Shown one piece after another: positions 6,963 through 12,789 of a DNA stretch of 12,789 bases; within the stretch, counting starts at the first letter, position 1; each line of letters begins with the position of its first letter. Both the position numbers and the translations under genes were made by a program. Origin of the DNA: an uncultured Oscillospiraceae bacterium. GTDB taxonomy: Bacteria; Bacillota; Clostridia; Oscillospirales; Oscillospiraceae. The stretch is from positions 1 to 12,789 of the forward strand of contig CAKUHX010000035.1 of assembly GCA_934659475.1 (NCBI GenBank), in the 5' to 3' direction. The notes under the pieces are model-generated. The model was given only the letters and a program-made list of their open reading frames with translations, had not been told where the DNA came from and searched no databases.

Positions 6963-9230
6963 TCAAAGGGTAAAACACCTGCGCCGCTCCGGCAGGATGA
7001 CGCAGGCCAGAATGGTCGCGGCCTCCGCGCGGGAGATGTCCTTATCGGGATTGAATCTTCCGCCCTCCGAACCGGTAAGCGCCCCCGCCCGGTAGAGCGT
7101 AAGGATCTCGTCGGCGTTTTTGGTGTCCTTCGTCACGTCGGGCACGGCGGATATTTTGTTGATCTGATACAGCTCCACAGGATCCACCGCGCGGACGAAC
7201 AGGGCGGCCATTTCCGCCCGGGTGATGTCCCGCTCATAGTCTGCCTGAGTGAATTCGCCCCGCTTTATGATCCCATTGTCAAGGGCATAGTCCACATAGC
7301 CCTGATACCAGGCCGCGCCGGAGCCGCTCTTTGCGTTCCGCTTCCCCGTGTGGTAGATCTCATGGACGTTGCTGGCCATGGTGATGGCCTGGGCCACGGT
7401 AAGATGGCCCTCCGGGTCGAACTGTCCGGCGGAGCCATCCATCAGACCGTACTCATAGCTGGTGCGGACGGCCCCAGCATACCAGGCGGTGTCCGCCACA
7501 TCCTTAAACTGGCCGCCATAGGTCCTGGAACGGGCAAAGGCGTTCAGACTGTTGGCGCTGAAGTAGGGGTTGATGAAATAGGCCCCTCCGGAAAGGGCCG
7601 TCCACACCGCGGTGGGCGTGCCCTGTTCCCCGTGGCTGTTATAATTCGCGAATCGGTTCCAGATGCCAAGCCCATCCAGCAGCGACAGGTCCCAGGACCA
7701 ATTGTCCGTGGTGTAATTGTATACAAACCCAAGATCCTTGGTGGGCAGGACCAGCTCGCCCTGACGGTCACGAAAGCCGTCCGCCGTCTCCGCCAGACCG
7801 TTCATGAACCCCTCCATGGGCAGTCCGTCGCCCTTCTTCAGGCGGAACACCTCAGTCCCCGTGGTGTCGATCACGCTTGTGACCCAGTCGCCGGCCTCGT
7901 CCACCACGGTGACCCCCGCGCGGCCTTCATAGAACGTTCCCGCTTTGCGGTACTGCGGGGGGATGAGCTCCTCGCCCTGCCGGTTGATATAGCCCCACAG
8001 CGCGACGCCGTCCGCTCCCACGCGGCACACCGGCAGCAGCCAGCAGCCCACATCCATATGCCACCTGGCCGTAAATTCGTTGTAAGGCGCGGAGATCTCC
8101 CGGAAATTCTCATCCAGCAGCACCCACATGCCATCCTTCCGGTGGGCGCTGTAGCGCCCCCCTCCGGGCAGATCGATGATATTCCGGTACTTCCCATACG
8201 GCACGACCAGCTTTCCCTTCAGGTCGTAAAGCGCCATTTCTTCGTCCGATACCCTGTCCTCCAGATACTTGCCGTCCGACAGACGTATGTCCCTGTCAAC
8301 GTGTCCCTTTAGGGTGACCACGGTCTTGCCCGTCTTGTCGATGTATCCGCCCTTATACCCGGAATCCCACTCCTCGCCGTTCCTCATGCCCACCAGCGCC
8401 AGTCCGTTCTGGAAGCTGAAGGCGAGGTCATACTTCGCGGGGATGGCGAACTTTCCGTTTTTATCCAGATAGCCCATCTTTCCATTGCTGTCGGCTGCGG
8501 CCAGACCCTCGGAGTAGCTCAGGAGAGTCTCATGCTTCAGGGGGACCACCACCTTGCCCTGGGTATTGATGGCACCCTTCCGGTCGGCGGAGTCAGTTAC
8601 GATGGCCATCCCCTCGATGAACACCTGAGCGTAGTGATAGGTCGGGGGGACGACCTCCTGTCCCTTTTCGTTGACAAAGCCGATCTTGTCATTCAGCCTC
8701 ACCTGCGCCATCCCCTCATGGAAGCCCTCCGTAACGGGATGCTGCTGCATGCTCTCCGGAAAGACCTGTGTTCCGACCGTGTCGTATTTGGCGGGAATGA
8801 TCACATTTCCCTTCAGGTCGATCACGCCAAGTCCCTTGCCCTCTGAAAAGAAGATCAGATAGTTCCCCCCAAAGGTATAAAATTCGTTCACGCCCTTCAG
8901 ATCCACCGGCTTCAGGTCCCGGTCCAGCAGAGCGTTATCCCACACGTCCAGAGCTTCGATCAGATAGTCTCCATAGGCTCTTGGATTTACCCAGCCGTTC
9001 GACTGCTCCCACACCCTTTCCCCCGTGGTCAGGTCGATCAGTGCGTAGTCATTCTGAAACATTCTGGGTGATTTTTTGGTGACGATATAGTTCCACCCGG
9101 GGAAGTAGTCAACTGCGGTCTCTCCGTCCGGTAGCTTCACCACCTGGATCTGCTCCGCCGCCAGGGCGGGCACCGCCATGGACGCCGCCAACACCAGGGC
9201 CAGCAGCAGGGATAACAGCCGTTTTTTCAT
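6963..9230 (-). CDS. Secreted WG-repeat protein with three C-terminal SLH domains
   Basis: This 755-residue cell-surface protein starts with a classical signal peptide (KKR, a hydrophobic core, then PALAA; cleavage near residue 24 or 25). From about 130 to 430 it has repeated WG/KWG-type units of the form G-(Y/F/V)-(I/V/L)-(D/N)-x-x-G-(K/N/Q)-x-(V/I)-(V/I)-P. Clear copies start near 133, 183, 218, 252, 294 and 410, and such repeats usually build beta-propeller-like domains. About 430-570 is less regular. Three SLH domains follow at about 575-630, 637-684 and 695-745, with FKDVADTAWYAGAV, ITRAEMAALFVRA and ISRAEAATILACVI; these bind secondary wall polymers. ATG 9230 is chosen over upstream codons because AGGAGGAG (9236-9243) precedes it, the signal peptide begins there, and the promoter lies at 9274-9303. 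It ends in an unusual basic tail ERRRCFTL. It is convergent with hbd and divergent from bcd. Its ligand is unknown. Confidence 0.9.
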   Translation of the reverse strand: MKKRLLSLLLALVLAASMAVPALAAEQIQVVKLPDGETAVDYFPGWNYIVTKKSPRMFQNDYALIDLTTGERVWEQSNGWVNPRAYGDYLIEALDVWDNALLDRDLKPVDLKGVNEFYTFGGNYLIFFSEGKGLGVIDLKGNVIIPAKYDTVGTQVFPESMQQHPVTEGFHEGMAQVRLNDKIGFVNEKGQEVVPPTYHYAQVFIEGMAIVTDSADRKGAINTQGKVVVPLKHETLLSYSEGLAAADSNGKMGYLDKNGKFAIPAKYDLAFSFQNGLALVGMRNGEEWDSGYKGGYIDKTGKTVVTLKGHVDRDIRLSDGKYLEDRVSDEEMALYDLKGKLVVPYGKYRNIIDLPGGGRYSAHRKDGMWVLLDENFREISAPYNEFTARWHMDVGCWLLPVCRVGADGVALWGYINRQGEELIPPQYRKAGTFYEGRAGVTVVDEAGDWVTSVIDTTGTEVFRLKKGDGLPMEGFMNGLAETADGFRDRQGELVLPTKDLGFVYNYTTDNWSWDLSLLDGLGIWNRFANYNSHGEQGTPTAVWTALSGGAYFINPYFSANSLNAFARSRTYGGQFKDVADTAWYAGAVRTSYEYGLMDGSAGQFDPEGHLTVAQAITMASNVHEIYHTGKRNAKSGSGAAWYQGYVDYALDNGIIKRGEFTQADYERDITRAEMAALFVRAVDPVELYQINKISAVPDVTKDTKNADEILTLYRAGALTGSEGGRFNPDKDISRAEAATILACVILPERRRCFTL

Positions 9231-9273
9231 TTTATCTCCTCCTGTTTCTCCGCTCGGGAACACACTTTGTGAA

Positions 9274-9303
9274 ATTATACCATAGCGCGCCACAGCAGCG
9301 CAA
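9274..9303 (-). promoter_or_regulatory. Promoter of the WG/SLH protein gene
   Basis: Read on the minus strand, TTGCGC (9303-9298) and TATAAT (9279-9274) are 18 bases apart, with TGG just before the -10 box (an extended -10). Transcription would start near 9267, about 37 bases before the ATG. This confirms the start at 9230 and excludes the longer upstream reading. Confidence 0.8.
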
Positions 9304-9366
9304 GGTGTTTTGTCCATATGTCCCACATTCTGCCGCACCTCGGCAAATAATTTTTCTCTTATTTCC

Positions 9367-9405
9367 GGCCCGGGCCGCGCCCTTCCCGCGCGGCCCGGGC
9401 CTTTT
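9367..9405 (+). terminator. Very stable hairpin with short T run, no gene upstream
   Basis: The arms GGCCCGGGCCGCGC (9367-9380) and GCGCGGCCCGGGCC (9388-9401) pair perfectly over 14 bp around a 7-base loop, then TTTT at 9402-9405. By layout it terminates rightward transcripts, yet the nearest gene to its left is on the other strand. It could block antisense or read-through RNA entering bcd, or be left over from an older arrangement. Confidence 0.6.
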
Positions 9406-9492
9406 CGAGCAAATGCCGCCATCCTTGCACATCCTCTTCCCCTTCACAAAAAGATGCAGGAAAAATTGTATATTTCGCCGAGCCTCTTTTCC

Positions 9493-9521
9493 TTGCAATA
9501 CAATAAGAAAACCGTTATAAT
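9493..9521 (+). promoter_or_regulatory. Promoter of the bcd-etfB-etfA operon
   Basis: TTGCAA (9493-9498) and a perfect TATAAT (9516-9521) are 17 bases apart, in a locally AT-rich stretch. Transcription would begin near 9528, leaving an unusually long leader of about 240 bases before bcd. The ribosome site AGGAGG is at 9754-9759, 8 bases from the ATG. Confidence 0.8.
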
Positions 9522-9538
9522 TCTGTAGGCAAATTGTT

Positions 9539-9590
9539 TTGCTGCCGCCATATAACAGCAACACCGCAATTTTTGCGGGTTGCGTTTCTT
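9539..9590 (+). promoter_or_regulatory. Possible attenuator: two mutually exclusive leader hairpins
   Basis: Hairpin A pairs TTGCTG (9539-9544) with CAGCAA (9556-9561). Hairpin B pairs GCAAC-A-CCGCAA (9558-9569) with TTGCGGGTTGC (9573-9583), giving 11 pairs with one bulged A, followed by a T-rich stretch (GTTTCTTT). Positions 9558-9561 belong to both, so the two cannot form together. B resembles a weak terminator; no known riboswitch class is recognised. Confidence 0.4.
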
Positions 9591-9601
9591 TCGCCTTTTT
9601 C

Positions 9602-9619
9602 TTGTTAAATTTCTAACAA
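9602..9619. promoter_or_regulatory. Rex (redox repressor) operator-like dyad
   Basis: TTGTTAAATTTCTAACAA matches the clostridial Rex motif TTGTTAANNNNTTAACAA at all but one specified position (C for T at 9613). Rex senses NADH/NAD+ and is known to control butyrate-pathway genes in clostridia. The site is about 75 bases downstream of the expected transcription start, so Rex would act as a roadblock or on a second promoter I cannot identify. Confidence 0.75.
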
Positions 9620-9767
9620 GTGCTTAAAGAAAGCGTTTATGACGGCCGTCCCCATGTATCGTCTGTCCCCGTCGGGCAGGTGCTGTCGGCCCGAACCCTC
9701 CCCGCCCGGGACCCCGCGATAACACGCTGTTTTAAGAAGCAAGTATGAAAAGTAGGAGGACTTAACC

Positions 9768-10910
9768 ATGGATTTTCATCTGACGAAAGAGCAAGAGATG
9801 GTCCGTAAGATGTACCGCGAGTTCGCCGAGACCGAAGTCAAGCCCCTGGCCGAGGAGCTGGACGAGGAGGAGCGCTTCCCCATGGAGACCGTGGAGAAGA
9901 TGGGCAAACTGGGCATGATGGGCATCTACTTCCCCAAGGAGTACGGCGGCGCCGGCGGCGACGTTCTGTCCTATGCCATGTGCGTGGAAGAGCTGTCCAA
10001 GGTCTGCGGCACCACCGGCGTCGTGGTCTCTGCTCACACCTCTCTGTGCTGCGCCCCCATCTTTGAGAACGGCACCGAGGAGCAGAAGAAGAAGTATCTG
10101 CCCGACCTGCTGTCCGGCAAGAAGATCGGCGCCTTCGGCCTGACCGAGCCCAACGCCGGTACCGATGCCTCCGGCCAGCAGACCACCGCTGTCCTGGAGG
10201 GCGACCACTATGTGCTCAACGGCAGCAAGTGCTTCATCACCAACGGCAACGTGGCCTCCACCTTCGTTGTGTTCGCCATGACCAACAAGGCCCTGGGCAA
10301 CCACGGCATCTCTGCCTTCATCGTCGAGAAGGACTTCCCCGGCTTCTCCACCGGCAAGCACGAGAAGAAGATGGGCATCCGCGGCAGCTCCACCTGCGAC
10401 CTGATCTTTGAGGACTGCATCGTCCCCAAGGAGAACCTGCTGGGCAAAGAGGGCGAGGGCTTCAAGATCGCCATGAAGACCCTGGACGGCGGCCGTATCG
10501 GCATCGCGGCTCAGGCTCTGGGCCTGGGCGAGGGCGCCATCATCGAGGCCATCAAGTACACCCAGGAGCGTGTCCAGTTCAAGAAGCGCCTGTCCCAGTT
10601 CCAGAACACCCAGTTCCAGCTGGCCGATATGCACACCCGTATGCAGGCCGCTCAGTATCTGGTCTACGCCGCTGCCATGAAGAAGCAGAACCACGAGCCC
10701 TACTCCATGGACGCCGCTATGGCCAAGCTGTTCGCCGCTGAGGCCGCCTCCGACGTCACCCGCCGCGCTGTCCAGCTGTTCGGCGGCTACGGCTACACCC
10801 GTGAGTACCCCGTGGAGCGCATGATGCGCGACGCGAAGATCACCGAGATCTACGAGGGCACTTCCGAAGTCCAGCGCATGGTCATCGCCAGCCACCTGGG
10901 CGTGAAATAA
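9768..10910 (+). CDS. bcd: Butyryl-CoA dehydrogenase (short-chain acyl-CoA dehydrogenase)
   Basis: This 380-residue cytoplasmic flavoenzyme reduces crotonyl-CoA to butyryl-CoA, the last redox step of butyrate formation. It is a full-length acyl-CoA dehydrogenase. The N-terminal helical domain covers about 1-115; the FAD/substrate strand region carries FGLTEPNAGTD at 123-133 and NGSKCFITNG at 151-160; the C-terminal helical domain includes DGGRIGIAAQALG at 240-252, RVQFKKRL and LFGGYGYTREYPVERMMRD at 337-355. The catalytic base is the Glu of IYEGTSE (E363). With etfB and etfA following at once it is expected to form the Bcd-EtfAB complex, which in related anaerobes couples crotonyl-CoA reduction to ferredoxin reduction by flavin bifurcation. 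The start is fixed by AGGAGG 8 bases upstream. Expression is probably governed by the promoter, attenuator-like hairpins and Rex site in its leader. Substrate preference rests mainly on operon context. Confidence 0.95.
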   Translation: MDFHLTKEQEMVRKMYREFAETEVKPLAEELDEEERFPMETVEKMGKLGMMGIYFPKEYGGAGGDVLSYAMCVEELSKVCGTTGVVVSAHTSLCCAPIFENGTEEQKKKYLPDLLSGKKIGAFGLTEPNAGTDASGQQTTAVLEGDHYVLNGSKCFITNGNVASTFVVFAMTNKALGNHGISAFIVEKDFPGFSTGKHEKKMGIRGSSTCDLIFEDCIVPKENLLGKEGEGFKIAMKTLDGGRIGIAAQALGLGEGAIIEAIKYTQERVQFKKRLSQFQNTQFQLADMHTRMQAAQYLVYAAAMKKQNHEPYSMDAAMAKLFAAEAASDVTRRAVQLFGGYGYTREYPVERMMRDAKITEIYEGTSEVQRMVIASHLGVK

Positions 10911-10928
10911 GTTAGGAGGCAGATCGAA

Positions 10929-11729
10929 ATGAAAATTATCGTTTGTGTCAAGCAGGTCCCCGATACCTCCGGTAAGGTGGCCGTCAATCCCGATGGTACT
11001 CTGAACCGCGCCTCCATGGCCGCCATCACCAACCCCGACGATCTGAACGCCGTCGAGGCCGCTCTGGTGCTGAAGGAGCAGACCGGCGCCGAGGTCATCA
11101 TCGTCTCCATGGGTCCCCCTCCCGCAGAGGGCATGCTGCGTGAGATCCTGGCCCGCGGCGCCGACCGCGCCGTGCTGGTGTCCGCCCGTGAGTTCGGCGG
11201 CTCCGACACCTATGCCACCTCTCAGATCCTGGCCGCTGCCATCGAGAAGATCGGCGTGGAGAAGGATACTGTCGTATTCTGCGGCCGTCAGGCCATCGAC
11301 GGCGACACCGCTCAGGTCGGCCCCCAGATCGCCGAGAAGCTGGGCCTGCCCCAGGTGTCCTACGCCGCCGAGATCACCAAGGACGGCGACACCCTGACCG
11401 TCAAGCGGATGCTGGAGGACGGCTATATGACCATCAAGGTCAAGACCCCCTGCCTGATCACCTGCATCAAGGAGCTGAACACTCCCCGCTATATGAGCGT
11501 GGGCGGCATCTTCGAGTGCTACTCCAAGCCCTATGAGATCTTCGACTACAACACCCTGAAGGACAACCCCCTGATCGATCCCACCACCATCGGCCTGAAG
11601 GGTTCTCCCACCAACATTCTGACCTCCTTTACGCCTCCTCAGAAGGGCGCCGGCATGATGCTGGAGGGCGCTGACAAGGAGACCTGCGAGAAGCTGGCCG
11701 GCCTGCTGGCTGCCAAGCACATCATCTAA
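10929..11729 (+). CDS. etfB: Electron transfer flavoprotein beta subunit
   Basis: This 266-residue protein is the small ETF subunit, partner of EtfA and electron carrier for Bcd. Family marks are in order: MKIIVCVKQVPDT at the start, NPDDLNAVEAAL at 35-46, VSMGPP at 59-64, GRQAIDGDTAQVGP at 119-132, and the signature region KELNTPRYMS at 181-190. Length is typical. The GRQAIDGDTAQ segment is the part that holds the second flavin (or AMP in non-bifurcating ETFs); the pairing with a clostridial Bcd suggests the bifurcating type, which is inferred and not proven by sequence reading. The gene lies 18 bases after bcd with AGGAGG at 10914-10919 and 19 bases before etfA, so the three are co-transcribed. 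Nothing is truncated or odd. Confidence 0.96.
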   Translation: MKIIVCVKQVPDTSGKVAVNPDGTLNRASMAAITNPDDLNAVEAALVLKEQTGAEVIIVSMGPPPAEGMLREILARGADRAVLVSAREFGGSDTYATSQILAAAIEKIGVEKDTVVFCGRQAIDGDTAQVGPQIAEKLGLPQVSYAAEITKDGDTLTVKRMLEDGYMTIKVKTPCLITCIKELNTPRYMSVGGIFECYSKPYEIFDYNTLKDNPLIDPTTIGLKGSPTNILTSFTPPQKGAGMMLEGADKETCEKLAGLLAAKHII

Positions 11730-11748
11730 GAGAGGAGAAAGATTGATT

Positions 11749-12789
11749 ATGTCTAACTTCAACAACACTGATCTGGCTGCTTTCAAGGATGTATGGGTCT
11801 TCTGCGAGCAGCGTCAGGGCAAAATGATGCCCACTTCCTTCGAGCTGATCTCCGAAGGCCGCAAGCTGGCCGACGAGCTGGGCGTCCAGCTGTGCGGTCT
11901 GCTGCTGGGCGACAACGTCGAGGGTCTGGCCAAGGAGCTGGGCGGCTACGGCGCTGACAAGGTCGTTCTGTGCGAGAGCCCCCTGCTGAAGGACTACACC
12001 ACCGACGGCTACACCAAGGTCATCTGCGACGTGATCGAGGAGCTGAAGCCCGAGATCATGCTGATCGGCGCCACCAACATCGGCCGCGACCTGGGCCCCC
12101 GCTGCGCCGCCCGTCTGCACACCGGTCTGTGCGCCGACTGCACCCACTTGGACGTGGACATGGACATCTACCGCGACTTCCTGCGCGGCGCCTCCACTCT
12201 GCCCGAGGAGAAGATCGCCGGCCTGAACTCCGCCATGGTCCTGGGCCAGAAGCACGACGTGTCCCGCGACCTGAAGATGACCCGTCCCGCTTTCGGCGGC
12301 CACCTGATGGCCTCCATCATCTGCCCCCGGTTCCGTCCCGCCATGGCCACCGTCCGTCCCGGCGTTATGAAGAAGGCTCCCTTCGATCAGGCCAAGGCCG
12401 ACGCCTGCGAGATCATCCGTCCCAACTTCTCCCTGACCGCCGATGACATGGGCACCGAGGTCGTGGAGGTCGTGAAGGCCGCCAAGAAGCTGGTGGACCT
12501 GATCGGCGCCGATGTGGTCGTCTCCGTGGGCCGCGGCATCAGCAAGGACGTCGAGGGCGGCATCAAGCTGGCCGAGGAGCTGGCTGAGGTCCTGGGCGGC
12601 GTCGTGGGCGGCTCCCGTGCCACCATCGACAGCGGCTGGCTGTCCGCCGACCACCAGGTGGGCCAGACCGGCAAGACCGTTCACCCCAAGATCTATGTCG
12701 CTCTGGGCATCTCCGGCGCCATCCAGCACAAGGCCGGTATGCAGGACTCAGAGTTCATCATCGACGTGAACAAGAACGACCCTGCTCCC
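11749..12789 (+). CDS. etfA: Electron transfer flavoprotein alpha subunit (3' end beyond the window)
   Basis: The first 347 residues of EtfA are present; the final segment lies past the window end. The protein pairs with EtfB and holds the alpha-FAD that passes electrons to Bcd. The N-terminal domain starts MSNFNNTDLAAFKDVWVFCEQR and includes GATNIGRDLGPRCAARL near 104-120. The C-terminal FAD domain carries VVSVGRGI near 260, GGSRATIDSGW at 287-297, QVGQTGKTVHPKIYVALGI and SGAIQHKAGM, the standard alpha-FAD motifs. The last visible residues INKNDPAP-like (VNKNDPAP) precede the usual ADYGIVGDL region, so about 40-50 residues are probably missing. ATG 11749 is preceded by AGAGGAG at 11731-11737. 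There is no sign of a N-terminal ferredoxin-like extension. Confidence 0.96.
   Translation, partial: MSNFNNTDLAAFKDVWVFCEQRQGKMMPTSFELISEGRKLADELGVQLCGLLLGDNVEGLAKELGGYGADKVVLCESPLLKDYTTDGYTKVICDVIEELKPEIMLIGATNIGRDLGPRCAARLHTGLCADCTHLDVDMDIYRDFLRGASTLPEEKIAGLNSAMVLGQKHDVSRDLKMTRPAFGGHLMASIICPRFRPAMATVRPGVMKKAPFDQAKADACEIIRPNFSLTADDMGTEVVEVVKAAKKLVDLIGADVVVSVGRGISKDVEGGIKLAEELAEVLGGVVGGSRATIDSGWLSADHQVGQTGKTVHPKIYVALGISGAIQHKAGMQDSEFIIDVNKNDPAP

Noticed and set aside
6793..7095. Hbd read through as one 309-residue protein to 7095
   Set aside because: After residue 209 the sequence is out of frame: it covers the ancestral C-terminus in the wrong frame, the terminator hairpin and the antisense of the next gene. 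It is not a natural C-terminus.
6906..8312. 468-codon + strand open frame opposite the WG/SLH gene
   Set aside because: It lies entirely antisense to a gene with signal peptide, repeats, RBS and promoter, starts before the hbd terminator, and its translation resembles no protein. Long antisense frames are common in GC-rich DNA.
9231..9422. N-terminal extension of the WG/SLH protein by 64 codons
   Set aside because: It would put residues before a clear signal peptide and read through the promoter; AGGAGGAG just before 9230 sets the start.
9762..11786. 674-codon minus-strand open frame across bcd and etfB
   Set aside because: It is a low-complexity (Gly, Leu, Asp, Val, His) mirror of well-identified genes and spans two genes and their intergenic gap; the same holds for the frames at 11722-12729, 4093-5028 and 2132-3049.
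1..12789. CRISPR array, tRNA/rRNA genes, insertion sequences, phage genes
   Set aside because: I saw no regularly spaced repeats, no cloverleaf or rRNA-like segments, and no transposase, integrase or attachment-site signature in reading the window.

Overview
The window looks like a piece of chromosome from a GC-rich, butyrate-forming gut Clostridium relative (Oscillospiraceae, of the Flavonifractor / Lawsonibacter / Intestinimonas kind). This is inferred from strong AGGAGG ribosome sites, CTG/GCC/CCC-rich codon use, a Bcd-EtfB-EtfA butyrate operon, a BlaI-M56 pair and an S-layer-anchored WG-repeat protein; no marker gene fixes the species.

Layout. 1-141 is the 3' end of an unrecognised + strand gene, followed by a clear terminator. 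142-454 is non-coding and ends in a sigma-A-type promoter carrying two BlaI-like operator dyads. 455-6006 is a tight four-gene + strand operon whose genes overlap by 8, 4 and 4 bases: a BlaI/MecI-family repressor, an M56 metallopeptidase, and two membrane-anchored extracytoplasmic proteins whose first ~52 residues are paralogous. A strong terminator closes it. 6166-6895 is hbd (3-hydroxybutyryl-CoA dehydrogenase) with its own promoter and terminator, but it has lost about 36 codons and its reading frame near the 3' end. 6963-9230 on the minus strand is a secreted WG-repeat protein with three SLH domains. 9231-9767 is a long divergent regulatory region holding promoters for both flanking genes, a very stable hairpin, a possible attenuator and a near-consensus Rex operator. 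9768-12789 is bcd-etfB-etfA, with etfA cut by the window end.

How the genes work together. The first operon reads best as a BlaR1/BlaI-type proteolytic signalling circuit that has been split. The protease gene stops before the usual fourth membrane helix, and each of the next two genes starts with a sequence resembling that helix and then carries a large external domain. No beta-lactamase is present, so the signal sensed is unknown. The second half is butyrate metabolism: Hbd makes 3-hydroxybutyryl-CoA, and Bcd with EtfAB reduces crotonyl-CoA to butyryl-CoA. The Rex-like operator would tie bcd-etfBA to the NADH/NAD+ ratio. Thiolase and crotonase genes are not in the window, and the surface-protein gene separates hbd from bcd.
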